Notes: a model not told the origin generated them from the sequence alone. 64,000 nucleotides of DNA from Steroidobacteraceae bacterium (GCA_041395505.1 JAWLAG010000001.1:744001-808000), one strand, 5' to 3'. Shown: positions 34,060 to 43,140, counted from the first letter of the stretch. A program made the numbers and translations.

Positions 34060-35526
34060 TCAGCGGCTCGTGCCGGGGCGCGGCGTGATGCCGGGCACTC
34101 CGCCGCCGCGGCGTTGCATCATGTTCTGCAGATTCTCCTGGACCTTGAGCAGCGAAGTGCTGGGCAATTGCAGGACTTTGTCACCTTCGGCCAGTCCGGC
34201 CGAAATCTCGACATAGTCGAGATCGGTCACTCCGACTTCGACCGGGCGGGCAGTGCGCTGGCCCTTGATGTCGATGACCACCCAAAGTCCCTGCCCGAGT
34301 TTGAATGCGCTGCCACGCTCACCGCTCGTGGCATCGCTCGATGCGCGCATCCGGCTGAAAACTTCGCGCAGCAGTGCCCGTTCCTCGGCGCTGGGCTCGC
34401 CGCCCGAGCGGCGCTTTTCGATGGCACGGCGCACTGCATCGGGGTCGGTACCCTCCGGTATTTCGACGCGACGGCCACCAATGTCGATGAATTGCGGTTG
34501 CGCTGCGGCGGGGGCGGATTCCTCGCCGCGAAGCTCTGCCCTGGCGCGGTCGAGCTGTTGACGCAGCTCGTCCGGCGCGATACCGAGGAGTCCGGCAGTA
34601 CTCTCGAGATCCGAATCCGTTCGCAACGACATCACCGGCACGGCCAACACGCCGTTGCGTTTGGCAACATCGAATTTCGCCTCGACGTTCATGCCTGGTT
34701 TCAACAGCCCATCCTTGTTGGGCAATGAGATGAGAACGGCGAATTGGGTGACATTCTGCTCGACGATTGCCTGCGGTTCGATCATCTCGATGCTGCCGGC
34801 GAAGCTGCGCCCCGGAAAGGCGGTGACGGTCACCGATGCCGCGATCCCGCTCCGCAATTTGCCGACGTCGGTTTCGTCGACCCTGACGCGCACCCGCACC
34901 GTGTCCAGGTTCGCCATGGTCAGGAGCAGCGTGCCGCCACCGACATCCTGGGTCGGGGAGGAAATGACCGTGCCGCGTTCGACGCGCTTGCTGATAATCG
35001 TTCCCGCGACAGGCGCGCGAACTTCCGTGTCCTCGAGCGCGATCCGCGCATTCTCGACATTGACTCGCTGGGTGACGAGGTCTGCCTCCGCGGTCGCGCG
35101 ATCGAGCGCGAACTTGTCATAGTCGGCCTGATTGATCCACTTGTTCGCAAGCAGGGTCTTGGCGCGCCCGAGCTGGGTAACGGCATTGGCGAGTCGCGCC
35201 TGGGCGGCCTTGAATTCCGCTTCCGACTGCGCAAGACGATTGCGCGGCGTGCGCGGATCGACCTTGACGAGCAAGGCGTCGCGCTCGACCGTCGTGCCGA
35301 CATCCGCGTTCAATTCGAGGATTTCACCTGAGGCTTTCGACTTGACCTCGACCGTGCGCAGCGGCTCGATGACACCTGCTGCCTCCACGGACACGGAAAT
35401 GTCGCGGCGCGCGACTGCCACTTCGGTGTAGGACGATGCATCGCCCCCTGGGTCCTTGCGCGCACAGGCCGCGGACAGCAGGAGTGCTGCGATCAGTGGC
35501 AGGGTGATGGCGAGTCTAGTCATCAT
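34060..35526 (-). CDS. MacA-like periplasmic adaptor (HlyD/RND membrane-fusion protein), lipoprotein
   Basis: 488 residues. N-terminal signal with lipobox-like LLLSAAC, then the lipoyl/barrel-sandwich halves (EVKSKASGEILELNADVGTTVERDALL split; EVRAPVAGTIISKRVERGTVI), an alpha-hairpin between them (AQSEAEFKAAQARLANAVTQL) and beta-barrel (GMNVEAKFDV; VPVMSLR). A 70-residue charged insertion (about residues 310-395, including PEGTDPDAVRRAIEKRR) lengthens it over the usual MacA of about 370-400. It bridges the inner-membrane permease to an outer-membrane factor. ATGA overlap with the upstream ATPase gene. Confidence 0.93.
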   Translation of the reverse strand: MMTRLAITLPLIAALLLSAACARKDPGGDASSYTEVAVARRDISVSVEAAGVIEPLRTVEVKSKASGEILELNADVGTTVERDALLVKVDPRTPRNRLAQSEAEFKAAQARLANAVTQLGRAKTLLANKWINQADYDKFALDRATAEADLVTQRVNVENARIALEDTEVRAPVAGTIISKRVERGTVISSPTQDVGGGTLLLTMANLDTVRVRVRVDETDVGKLRSGIAASVTVTAFPGRSFAGSIEMIEPQAIVEQNVTQFAVLISLPNKDGLLKPGMNVEAKFDVAKRNGVLAVPVMSLRTDSDLESTAGLLGIAPDELRQQLDRARAELRGEESAPAAAQPQFIDIGGRRVEIPEGTDPDAVRRAIEKRRSGGEPSAEERALLREVFSRMRASSDATSGERGSAFKLGQGLWVVIDIKGQRTARPVEVGVTDLDYVEISAGLAEGDKVLQLPSTSLLKVQENLQNMMQRRGGGVPGITPRPGTSR

Positions 35527-36227
35527 TTGTCGACCTTTCTGTCTGAGACCACGCTGCCGTCACGCAATTCAACGATCCGGCCGGAGCGCTGCGCAACCTC
35601 CGCTTCGTGCGTCACCATTACAATAGTATTGCCGGCGGCGTGCAGCTCATCGAACAGCCGGAGTATCTCCATGCCGGTCGCTGTGTCGAGGTTGCCGGTG
35701 GGCTCGTCGGCGAGCAGCAGCGCCGGGTCGGTCACGAGTGCCCGCGCGATTGCGACCCTTTGCCGCTGGCCGCCCGACAACTCGTTGGGCAAATGTGCCA
35801 TGCGTTCGCCAAGGCCGACACGTTGCAAGGCCGCCGCGGCGCGCTGACGCCGGTCGCGACGCGGCACATGGGAGTAAATGAGCGGCAGTTCCACGTTCTG
35901 CAATGCGCTGGCGCGCGGCAGCAGGGCGAAGGACTGGAAGACGAATCCAATCTCGCGGTTGCGAACCTGGGCGAGGGCGCTGTCGGACATCTCGGAAACA
36001 ACCTGTCCGTTCAATCGATAGCTGCCGCTGTCGGGGGTATCGAGACAGCCGATTACATTCATCAAAGTCGATTTGCCGGACCCGGATGGACCCATGATTG
36101 CCACATACTCGCCACGCATTACAGCGACACTGACATCGCGCAGGGCGACGACCGTTGCGCTGCCCATGCGGTATTCGCGGCGCAGGTTCTGCGCGTCGAT
36201 GAGCAATTCCGCGCCGGAGGAAGTCAC
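35523..36227 (-). CDS. MacB/LolD-type ABC transporter ATP-binding protein
   Basis: 234 residues, standard for the class. Walker A GPSGSGKST, Q-loop VFQSFALLPR, signature LSGGQRQRVAIARAL, Walker B ALLLADEPTGNLD and switch MVTHEAE. It energises the downstream MacB-like permease. GTG start overlaps the kinase stop (GTGA) and its own stop overlaps the adaptor start (ATGA), so the operon is tightly coupled. Confidence 0.96.
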   Translation of the reverse strand: MTSSGAELLIDAQNLRREYRMGSATVVALRDVSVAVMRGEYVAIMGPSGSGKSTLMNVIGCLDTPDSGSYRLNGQVVSEMSDSALAQVRNREIGFVFQSFALLPRASALQNVELPLIYSHVPRRDRRQRAAAALQRVGLGERMAHLPNELSGGQRQRVAIARALVTDPALLLADEPTGNLDTATGMEILRLFDELHAAGNTIVMVTHEAEVAQRSGRIVELRDGSVVSDRKVDK

Positions 36228-37591
36228 GGCGAACCCGCGGGAAGCATGATGGTTACGATCAGGCCGCTGCCTTCGCTCGCATTGGCGGCACTCACGGTCC
36301 CACCATGGGTCGCGACGACCCTTGCAGTGATGGCAAGCCCGATTCCTTCGCCGCCACTGCTGCGTTCGCGTGCGCCGGCGACGCGGTGGAACGGCTCGAA
36401 AATCTTCTGCAATTCCTGCTCGGGAACGCCTGGGCCCTGGTCGCTTATCGTGATCCGGGCCATTGCGTCCGATCGCTGCAGGGCGAGGTCGATGCGGCTG
36501 CCCACCGGTGCATGGCGTATGGCATTGCGCAGCACGTTATCGATCGCGCTTGCGAGCCACTGCGGATCGGCGCGCACTTCGAGATCGGTGGCGGCATCGT
36601 CGTCGAAATGCAAGCTCTGCGTGCGGGCACCGGCTTCGAGCCCGGCATCGCGAACGATCTCGCGCAGCAGTGACGATAATTGCACTGTCTCGAATGCGAG
36701 CCCCGGTTCGCTCGATGAGCCAAGCCGCGACAGCGCCAGAACCCGATCGACGAGCTCATCCATGCGTTCGGCTTCTTTCTCCACGCGGGCGAGCTGTGTC
36801 TGCAGGTCGGCGCCAGGTTGGCGCGCAATACCGATCGCGAGACGCATGCGCGTCAGCGGCGAGCGCAACTCATGGGAGACATCGCGCAGCAGGCGCTCGC
36901 GCGCGCCGAGCAATTCCCGGATACGCTCGGCCATGTGCGCAAAGCTTGCCGCCAGTGCGCCGAGCGCATCGCGGCGCCCCAGGCTGCGCGGACCTGGACC
37001 GGCCGTGAGATCGCCCTGCGCAAGCGCTTCGCTGACACGCCGCAAATCATCGATCGGCCGCGTAATGGACCGCGACAGCAGCAGGCTCACGATGGCTGTT
37101 ATGAGCACGGCGGCCGCGAACCACGCGAGGCGAGCCTCGGCCCTTGGCGCCAATGCCGCGAATGGCCGGCGCGGCGGCAATATCAGCAGCTGATACTCGC
37201 TGCGATCCGTTCCGACCAGGATGGGCAAGGGCCGTGGCGGCCGGTATTCGACGCGGCCGAATCGTCTCGGCATGTCACGCGGCACGCCACTCAGCCAGGC
37301 GCGCAATGGCGGCGGCAATGGACGTCCCAGCAGGTCGCTGCCACTGCCATCGATGACATAGATGCGCGGGCTGCGCGGTCGCTGCGTCTGCTGCTCGAGC
37401 CAGGCGCGCAGGCCATTGCGTCCGCCGCTCTCGAGGGCGGCGGTGGCTGCCTGCAGCATCTGGTTGGGCAGCCTGCGTGCGGCATCTTCGCGCGCTGCGG
37501 CGTTCCAGGCGATGATGCCCGCTGCGGCGAGCACGATGAGCAGCATGGCAAGCCACAATGCAAGGAATATGCGCAGCGACAGGCTTCTCAC
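36224..37591 (-). CDS. Sensor histidine kinase (CpxA/BaeS-like)
   Basis: 455 residues from the GTG at 37591, which overlaps the response-regulator stop. TM1 (RIFLALWLAMLLIVLAAAG), a periplasmic domain of about 120 residues, TM2 (LAWFAAAVLITAIVSLLL), HAMP (RSITRPIDDLRRVSEALAQGDL), HisKA with His in RDVSHELRSPLTRMRLAI, and HATPase with DNVLRNAIRHA, DQGPGVP and GGEGIGLAI. It probably senses envelope damage or an exported compound. Being in one operon with the efflux genes it likely controls them. Confidence 0.95.
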   Translation of the reverse strand: MRSLSLRIFLALWLAMLLIVLAAAGIIAWNAAAREDAARRLPNQMLQAATAALESGGRNGLRAWLEQQTQRPRSPRIYVIDGSGSDLLGRPLPPPLRAWLSGVPRDMPRRFGRVEYRPPRPLPILVGTDRSEYQLLILPPRRPFAALAPRAEARLAWFAAAVLITAIVSLLLSRSITRPIDDLRRVSEALAQGDLTAGPGPRSLGRRDALGALAASFAHMAERIRELLGARERLLRDVSHELRSPLTRMRLAIGIARQPGADLQTQLARVEKEAERMDELVDRVLALSRLGSSSEPGLAFETVQLSSLLREIVRDAGLEAGARTQSLHFDDDAATDLEVRADPQWLASAIDNVLRNAIRHAPVGSRIDLALQRSDAMARITISDQGPGVPEQELQKIFEPFHRVAGARERSSGGEGIGLAITARVVATHGGTVSAANASEGSGLIVTIMLPAGSP

Positions 37592-38292
37592 GGCGTGATC
37601 CCGGACCTGTCGATCCACATATAGCCTTTGCCGCGGATACTGGCGATGCCGTATGGGCCGTCGTCGCGCATGGCGAGCTTGCGCCGCAGATTGCTCACAT
37701 GTGTGTCGATGCTGCGGTCGAATGCAGCGAGTGGCCGGCCAAGCGCGCGCGCCGTCAGTTCCTCGCGCGTGATTTCTGCCGGCGCGGCGCGCAGAAGCTG
37801 CGCCAGCACCTGCATCTCGGCCCGGGTGAGCGCCACGGGTGCACCAGCTCGTGTGACGAGGCCTGCGCGCAGCTCGATGCGCAGATCGGCGCAGGCAAGC
37901 GTGGCGGGTTCGCCGCCATCCGCCGCAACGGCGCGCTTCAGTACGGCGCGGATTCGCAACAGCAGTTCCCTCGGATCGAAGGGTTTGGCGAGGTAGTCAT
38001 CTGCGCCGAGTTCGAGCCCGGTGATTCGATCATCCGGCGTGCCGCGGGCCGTCAGCATGATGACCGGCACGTCCGCACCGCCCGCCCGAAGCGCCTGCAG
38101 CACGGTAAAGCCGTCCCTGCCCGGCAGCATGACATCGAGTATGACGAGGTCCGGCCGCGACGCAGCGATCTGGTCCATGCCGAGCGAGCCATCGGCCGCG
38201 TGGCTGACGGCGAATCCTTCGTGCTCCAGGAATTCACGCAGCATGGTCGCGAGCTCGGTGTCGTCGTCGATGATGAGAATGCGCTCATTCAC
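37588..38292 (-). CDS. OmpR-family response regulator (CpxR-like)
   Basis: 234 residues from the GTG at 38292. Receiver domain with acidic IIDDDTE, phospho-acceptor Asp53 in LVILDVMLPGRDG, Thr in VIMLTARG and Lys in YLAKPFDP; then a winged-helix DNA-binding domain (LTRAEMQVLAQLLRA, DRSIDTHVSNLRRKLA, IRGKGYMWI). The gene is first in the operon with kinase, ATPase, adaptor and permease and is divergent from a Spy/CpxP-like gene, the same plan as cpxRA-cpxP in enterobacteria. A tandem repeat in the gap may be its binding site. Confidence 0.94.
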   Translation of the reverse strand: MNERILIIDDDTELATMLREFLEHEGFAVSHAADGSLGMDQIAASRPDLVILDVMLPGRDGFTVLQALRAGGADVPVIMLTARGTPDDRITGLELGADDYLAKPFDPRELLLRIRAVLKRAVAADGGEPATLACADLRIELRAGLVTRAGAPVALTRAEMQVLAQLLRAAPAEITREELTARALGRPLAAFDRSIDTHVSNLRRKLAMRDDGPYGIASIRGKGYMWIDRSGITP

Positions 38293-38332
38293 AAAAGCGA
38301 TGCTGCCGTGACTTCCCGGCAATGTCACGACC

Positions 38333-38348
38333 TTGACTCGCGCTTGAC
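38333..38348. promoter_or_regulatory. Tandem direct repeat, candidate OmpR-family regulator site
   Basis: TTGAC at 38333-38337 is repeated at 38344-38348, an 11-base period, in the gap between the divergent regulator and Spy-like genes. Read on the minus strand it is GTCAA-N6-GTCAA, close in form to the CpxR box GTAAA-N5/6-GTAAA. OmpR-family regulators bind such direct repeats one helical turn apart. Neither repeat has a well-spaced -10, so a plain -35 reading is less attractive. Confidence 0.45.
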
Positions 38349-38437
38349 AATTCTTTGCACGATAGTTGGGGAACGATCGCTCGCTTTTGGGTACAAATGC
38401 CCTATCGGCAATACGGATTCTGGAGAGGAGCATTGTT

Positions 38438-38977
38438 GTGAAACGCAAATTGGTAATCGGCGCCGTGGCAGCACTCGCAATCGGCGCGCTGACGGTGGGA
38501 TTTGCCCGCGAGCACGGTCCGGGCGGACATGGTGGTGGCGATTTCTTCGGCGGTCCCGGCATGTTCGGCCCGCAGATGCTCGAGCGGCTCGGCGACAAGC
38601 TCGAACTGAGCGACGAGCAGAAAACGTCGATTCGCGGGCTTATGGACTCGGCACGCCCGAATATGGAGCAGATGCGCGATGCGCTGCGCAACAACATGCA
38701 GCGCTTGCATGATACGGCGCCCGACAGCCCCGACTACAACGCCGTCGTGGCCTCGGTGAGCGGCGAAGCGGCCGAGCTGGCGCGCCGTTTCGTGACCGAC
38801 TCGAGTCAACTACGCGCCCAGGTGTGGGCGGTACTCACGCCGGAGCAGCGAGCGAAAGCTCAGCAACTGCGCGATGAGTGGCAGGCGAAGCGCGAGGAGC
38901 GGCGCTCGAAATGGCAGAAGCGCCGCGAGCAGCGTGACGGGGCACCGCCCGCCGGCGGGCCGCCTCCTGCCAGCTGA
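38438..38977 (+). CDS. Spy/CpxP-like periplasmic protein
   Basis: 179 residues from the GTG at 38438, with GGAGAGGAG seven bases upstream. A signal peptide (KLVIGAVAALAIGALTVG) precedes a helical protein with LSDEQKTSIRGLMDSARPNMEQMRD and the LTPEQR motif (LTxxQ family), then a highly charged, Pro-rich tail (WQAKREERRSKWQKRREQR). Spy and CpxP are periplasmic chaperones or feedback inhibitors of envelope-stress kinases. Divergence from the regulator-kinase operon fits a feedback role. Confidence 0.9.
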   Translation: MKRKLVIGAVAALAIGALTVGFAREHGPGGHGGGDFFGGPGMFGPQMLERLGDKLELSDEQKTSIRGLMDSARPNMEQMRDALRNNMQRLHDTAPDSPDYNAVVASVSGEAAELARRFVTDSSQLRAQVWAVLTPEQRAKAQQLRDEWQAKREERRSKWQKRREQRDGAPPAGGPPPAS

Positions 38978-38992
38978 GGCGTGATGCCCGGG

Positions 38993-39046
38993 GCGGTTGA
39001 CCGGCCGAAAATTCGGCTGCCGAGGTCAACCGCTCCGGTCGACCGG
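38993..39046. repeat. Nested inverted repeats between the Spy-like and DUF4382 genes
   Basis: GCGGTTGACC at 38993-39002 is exactly inverted at 39024-39033 (GGTCAACCGC). Between the arms is a second hairpin GCCGAA-AA-TTCGGC (39004-39017), and just after them a perfect 12-base palindrome CCGGTCGACCGG (39035-39046). No T-run follows. It may be a Rho-type or stabilising 3' structure, or a REP-like element; no other copy is evident in the window. Confidence 0.6.
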
Positions 39047-39086
39047 CGTTGTCTTCACGGTACAGCACAACCGTGGAGACCCGGTC

Positions 39087-40961
39087 ATGACTTCTATTGG
39101 ACATAAATTACGTGCCTGGCTGCTGATCGCAGCCACATTGGTACTCGCCGCCTGCGGTGGCGGCGGTTCGGCGGGCAACACGCCCGCGCCGTCGAGCGGC
39201 TGCGACGCAGGCAACTGTGGCGAACTGCTGATCGGCTTGACCGATGCAGATGGCGATTTCCTGAGCTACACGGTCGATGTCGTGTCGCTCAGCTTGCGCA
39301 AGGCCAATGGCGCAACCGTCGAAGCTTTGCCAAACCGGCTGCGGGTCGATTTCGCCGATCTCGTAACAGTCAACGAGCTGATATCCGCGGCCGCCGTCCC
39401 GAACGGCAGTTACGTTGCCGGATCCATCCGGCTCGATTACAGCAATGCGGACATCAATGTTGACGTCGGCGGCGAGTCACGGGCAGCCGTTGCGGTCGAC
39501 GCCAATGGCGCGCCGCTTGGCGTGCTCGACCTCGACATCCAGCTCGACAATCGCAAACAGCTGGTCATTGCGCCGGGGCGACCGGCACTGCTCGAGCTGG
39601 ATTTCGATCTCGCGGCCTCCAACAGCGCGGATCTGGCGCAGAATCCCGTCGCGGTTTCCGTCTCGCCCTTCCTCGTGGCAAGCGTCGAGCCCATCGATGG
39701 CCGCGAGCGGCGGGTGCGCGGGCCGCTGGTCGATGTCAACCCGGGCGCTTTCGAGTACACCATCGATGTCCGTCCGTTTCGGCACCCGAGTGCGCGTCAT
39801 GGCCGACTCACGGTTCATGTAACGGACGCGACTGCCTTCGAGATCGATGGCATCGCCTACTCGGGCAGCGAGGGACTGCGCGCGCTCGCAACGAAACCTG
39901 CTGGCACGCCGACAGCGGCCTTCGGAACGCTCTCCATCAGCGAGCGCAGTTTCACGGCCGAGCGAGTGCATGCAGGCAGCAGCGTCGATGCACCGGATGT
40001 CGACGCATTGCGTGGCACGGTCATCGCCCGCAGCGGCGATCGCCTGACGGTGCGCGGCGGGACATTGCTGCGCCGTGATGGTACGGCGATCTTCCAGCGC
40101 CGGGATGTCACGGTACTGGTGGGTCCGGACACGGGCGTCACCAGGGATGGCGCTGCAGACGGGACTCTCGACGCCGCTGCGATCTCGGTTGGCCAGGTGG
40201 TTCATGCTTTCGGTCAATTCGACGTCGGCGATCCTGCAGCTCCCGTACTCGATGCGACTGCGGGGCGGGTGCGTCTGCACCTGACGCCGCTCGCCGGCCG
40301 GGTGGTTGCCGCCGATGCGGGCGAGGTACGTGTTGAGCTCGCCGCGCTAGGGCGACTGCGCCCCGCCGTGATGGACTTCACCGGTACCGGCGCCACCTTG
40401 CCCGAGGATGCGGATCCTGCGGACTACCAGGTCGCTACGGACCTGGCGGCTGCAGCCACGCTTGAAGTCGGCTCTGCGGTGCGCGCTTTCGGCTTCGTTA
40501 CACCCTTTGGCAGCGCAGCGCCGGATTATCGTGCACGCACCCTGGTGTCATTGCCGCAGATCCCGGCATTGCTTGCGATCAGCTGGCAGGATGCCGGTAG
40601 CGCGACGCCGTTCCTTTCGGTCGATGTGTCGGGAATTGTCCTCGACACCATGAGCAGCGAGCTCGGCACCCGCCACCATATCGTTGTCGGCGATCGATTG
40701 CTCGATCTGGCCACGCAGGCTGCGCCGCTACGCATTGTGGCCCGCGAGAACTCGCGCGGTCTCTACGCAATCGAGGTGAACCGGCGCATCGAGATTTTCA
40801 GCGACTTCGCGGACTACACGGCCGCGCTGACCCGTGCCCTGAACGACGGACACAAGTTGAAGGCAATGATTGGCAGCGGCGAGTATGACGCCGCAGCCAA
40901 TGAGCTTGCGAGCGCGCGCATGCTGGCCAAATTCGGACGCTTTGGTGCCAGCTCCCAGTAA
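39087..40961 (+). CDS. DUF4382-type lipoprotein with repeated beta modules
   Basis: 624 residues from the ATG at 39087 (GGAGAC seven bases upstream). A lipoprotein signal with lipobox LVLAACGGGGS is followed by a DUF4382-like domain (LLIGLTDADGDFLSYTVDVVSLSL, about residues 38-200) and two or more small beta-barrel modules of the DUF5666 kind (LRGTVIARSGDRLTVRGGTLL; LAGRVVAADAGEVRVELAAL). Function of these families is not established; they are surface or periplasmic lipoproteins. It is followed by a clear terminator. A Spy-like gene lies 109 bases upstream, so co-regulation by the two-component system is possible. Confidence 0.85.
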   Translation: MTSIGHKLRAWLLIAATLVLAACGGGGSAGNTPAPSSGCDAGNCGELLIGLTDADGDFLSYTVDVVSLSLRKANGATVEALPNRLRVDFADLVTVNELISAAAVPNGSYVAGSIRLDYSNADINVDVGGESRAAVAVDANGAPLGVLDLDIQLDNRKQLVIAPGRPALLELDFDLAASNSADLAQNPVAVSVSPFLVASVEPIDGRERRVRGPLVDVNPGAFEYTIDVRPFRHPSARHGRLTVHVTDATAFEIDGIAYSGSEGLRALATKPAGTPTAAFGTLSISERSFTAERVHAGSSVDAPDVDALRGTVIARSGDRLTVRGGTLLRRDGTAIFQRRDVTVLVGPDTGVTRDGAADGTLDAAAISVGQVVHAFGQFDVGDPAAPVLDATAGRVRLHLTPLAGRVVAADAGEVRVELAALGRLRPAVMDFTGTGATLPEDADPADYQVATDLAAAATLEVGSAVRAFGFVTPFGSAAPDYRARTLVSLPQIPALLAISWQDAGSATPFLSVDVSGIVLDTMSSELGTRHHIVVGDRLLDLATQAAPLRIVARENSRGLYAIEVNRRIEIFSDFADYTAALTRALNDGHKLKAMIGSGEYDAAANELASARMLAKFGRFGASSQ

Positions 40962-40990
40962 CCGCCGTTCGGATTCACCATTCGATGCCT

Positions 40991-41019
40991 GGCCCCGCCC
41001 CGTGCGGGGCCTTTTTTTT
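40991..41019 (+). terminator. Rho-independent terminator after the DUF4382 lipoprotein gene
   Basis: GGCCCCGC (40991-40998), loop CCCGT, GCGGGGCC (41004-41011), then eight T. It is a perfect eight-base-pair GC stem with a T-run, 29 bases after the stop, and separates this gene from the RCC1 lipoprotein gene. Confidence 0.92.
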
Positions 41020-41145
41020 GAGCCATGCGGCCGCACAGCGGAACCGCAGCGCCCTGGCGATGGTCTTCAGCTAGAATGGCAGGCCTCGCCGGCGCTCAAT
41101 CAAGACACATCGTGCGCGGCCCCCGCGAATAACAGGAATGGCTGC

Positions 41146-43140
41146 ATGAATCTCTTTGCGACGTATGGGAAGACCCTGGGCTTTGTGCTGGCCGTGGCCG
41201 TGCTACTGCCGATGGCCGGCTGCCTGAGCAGCGCGCCGACCGGCGCTCCGGAGATTACCCAACAGCCAGAAGATCTTGCCGGCTTTGAAACCCAGACCGT
41301 GGTCTTTCGAGTCGGAGCAAAGGGTGGCGTGCCCCTGACCTTCCAATGGCAGCGCGATGGCGTCGATATTTCAGGTGCTACGCTTTCCACCTATACGACC
41401 GGCGTACTCACCGCGGCGGACACCGGAGCGCGTTTTCGCGTTGTGGTCACCAATCCCAAGGGGACCGCGACCAGCGACGAAGCGACGTTGACGGTCAATC
41501 CTCCACCGACCATCACCGCGGAGCCTGCTGCGCAGGCGGTGGATGCCGGAGCGACAGCGACATTCAGTGTGACGGCCAGTGGTGAGAGCATCACCTACCA
41601 ATGGTTGCGCGATGGTGTTGGCATCAGTGGCGCAACCTCGGCCACGTACACGACGGATGCGACGGTGGCCGCCGATGATGCAGTCGAGTTCAGGGTGGTC
41701 GTTTCCAACCCGGCAGGCAATGTCATCAGCAACGCGGCTGTTCTTACCGTGCGTGGTCCAGCTGCGGTGACTGGTGAGCCCGCATCGCAGACTGTCGCGA
41801 CTGGCGAACCGGCCATTTTCGCCGTCGTCGCGACAGGTGGCGAACTGACCTACCAGTGGCAACGCAACGGCGCCGATATCGCCGGCGCCACCGCGCCGAC
41901 CTATCTGCTGGGCGCAGCCGCAGCCAGTGATGATGGTGCGCAGTTTCGTGCCATCGTCACCAATGTCCGCGGTGTTGCGACCAGTGCCGCGGCGACGCTC
42001 AACGTAGTATCGCGACCAATCGATCCGCTGCCGGCGCGGTCAGTCGAAGTCGTTGCCAGCAAAACGGCGACCAACGCTTCTGCATTCGCCGTGGCACTCA
42101 TCGCAGATGGCAGCCTGAAGGCCTGGGGGGCCAATCAGGATGGCCAGTTCGGGGACGGCAGTGCGTCGTTGACACCCACCGAAACACCGGTCACGGTCGC
42201 GATGCCGGCCGGCTCGGTGGTAACGGCCGTCAGCGCTGGTAATGCACATGTGCTTGCCTTGTTGGACGATGGACGGGTTTTCAGCTGGGGACGCAACACC
42301 TCTGGGCAACTTGGCAATGGCACGGCCGTCACGACGCCGACACCAGGCGAAGTGACGTTGCCTGCCGCTGCCGTCGCTATCGCTGCCGGCGGTGATTTTT
42401 CGCTCGCAGTCCTCGCGGACGGACGGATTTACAGTTGGGGCACGAATGGTATCGGCCAGTTGGGCGTGGCCGATCGAACGATCGTGGGTTCCGTTACGCC
42501 GGTGCAGGTCAGCGGCGTCGCGAACGCGCTGGCGGTTGCCGCGGGCAGTCTGCATGCTGTCGCGTTACTTGCCGACGGCAGCGTCGTCACCTGGGGCGCA
42601 AATACCTCTGGTCAGCTCGGTACGGGTAATTTGCGCCAGGCGCGCACACCCGTTGCGACCGGGCTGACAGGCATCGTCGCGGTGCGTGCCAATGCCACGA
42701 GCAGCATGGCCATCAGTTCGCGCCGCACGTTGTATGCCTGGGGTGAGAATTCCGATGGCCAGCTCGGCCGCGACGGCAGTCCGGCCAATGACGTTGCCGC
42801 TCCCGCCGGTATCCTACCCGATGTGGTCGATGCTGCGGCCACGGACAAGATCATGCTCGCCGTGCGCAGCGACGGCACGGTAGCGGGCGCGGGCAGCAAT
42901 GAAGCCGGCTCTCTCGGTGACGGCACCACGACCGCGCGCGCGACCTTCGCCACAGCACTTGTCATGACCGACGCCCGGACCATCAGCGCCGGTGGCAGTT
43001 CATTCGCGCTCGCCGTTCAGGGTGACGGTTCGGTTTATGCCTGGGGCGATAACACCGGCGAGCAACTTGCCAACGGCAGCCTGACGGCGGCGGGCACATC
43101 GACACCGACATTGGTGCCGGGACTCGACCTGATTCCCTAA
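41146..43140 (+). CDS. Lipoprotein with three Ig-like domains and a seven-repeat RCC1 propeller
   Basis: 664 residues from the ATG at 41146 (AGGAA upstream; a TAGAAT at 41072-41077 may be a -10). The signal ends in a lipobox, LLPMAGC. Three tandem Ig-like domains follow (about residues 25-290), each with the FQWQRDGVDISGAT / YQWLRDGVGISGAT / YQWQRNGADIAGAT core and a GxATS strand. The C-terminal half has seven RCC1 repeats with the WGxNxxGQLG signature (for example AWGANQDGQFGDG, SWGRNTSGQLGNG, TWGANTSGQLGTG), enough for a complete seven-bladed propeller; the sixth is degenerate (GAGSNEAGSLG). Likely an outer-surface adhesion or binding protein. GlnE starts one base after its stop. Confidence 0.92.
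   Translation: MNLFATYGKTLGFVLAVAVLLPMAGCLSSAPTGAPEITQQPEDLAGFETQTVVFRVGAKGGVPLTFQWQRDGVDISGATLSTYTTGVLTAADTGARFRVVVTNPKGTATSDEATLTVNPPPTITAEPAAQAVDAGATATFSVTASGESITYQWLRDGVGISGATSATYTTDATVAADDAVEFRVVVSNPAGNVISNAAVLTVRGPAAVTGEPASQTVATGEPAIFAVVATGGELTYQWQRNGADIAGATAPTYLLGAAAASDDGAQFRAIVTNVRGVATSAAATLNVVSRPIDPLPARSVEVVASKTATNASAFAVALIADGSLKAWGANQDGQFGDGSASLTPTETPVTVAMPAGSVVTAVSAGNAHVLALLDDGRVFSWGRNTSGQLGNGTAVTTPTPGEVTLPAAAVAIAAGGDFSLAVLADGRIYSWGTNGIGQLGVADRTIVGSVTPVQVSGVANALAVAAGSLHAVALLADGSVVTWGANTSGQLGTGNLRQARTPVATGLTGIVAVRANATSSMAISSRRTLYAWGENSDGQLGRDGSPANDVAAPAGILPDVVDAAATDKIMLAVRSDGTVAGAGSNEAGSLGDGTTTARATFATALVMTDARTISAGGSSFALAVQGDGSVYAWGDNTGEQLANGSLTAAGTSTPTLVPGLDLIP

Noticed and set aside
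35607..37193. Long plus-strand open frame (about 528 codons) opposite the ATPase and kinase genes
   Set aside because: Composition is Arg/Ser-rich shadow sequence; the minus-strand genes have full motifs.
38344..38366. TTGACA at 38344 with GATAGT as a sigma-70 promoter for the Spy-like gene
   Set aside because: The spacer would be 11 bases; no -10 exists at 16-18 bases. The tandem TTGAC reading is more consistent.
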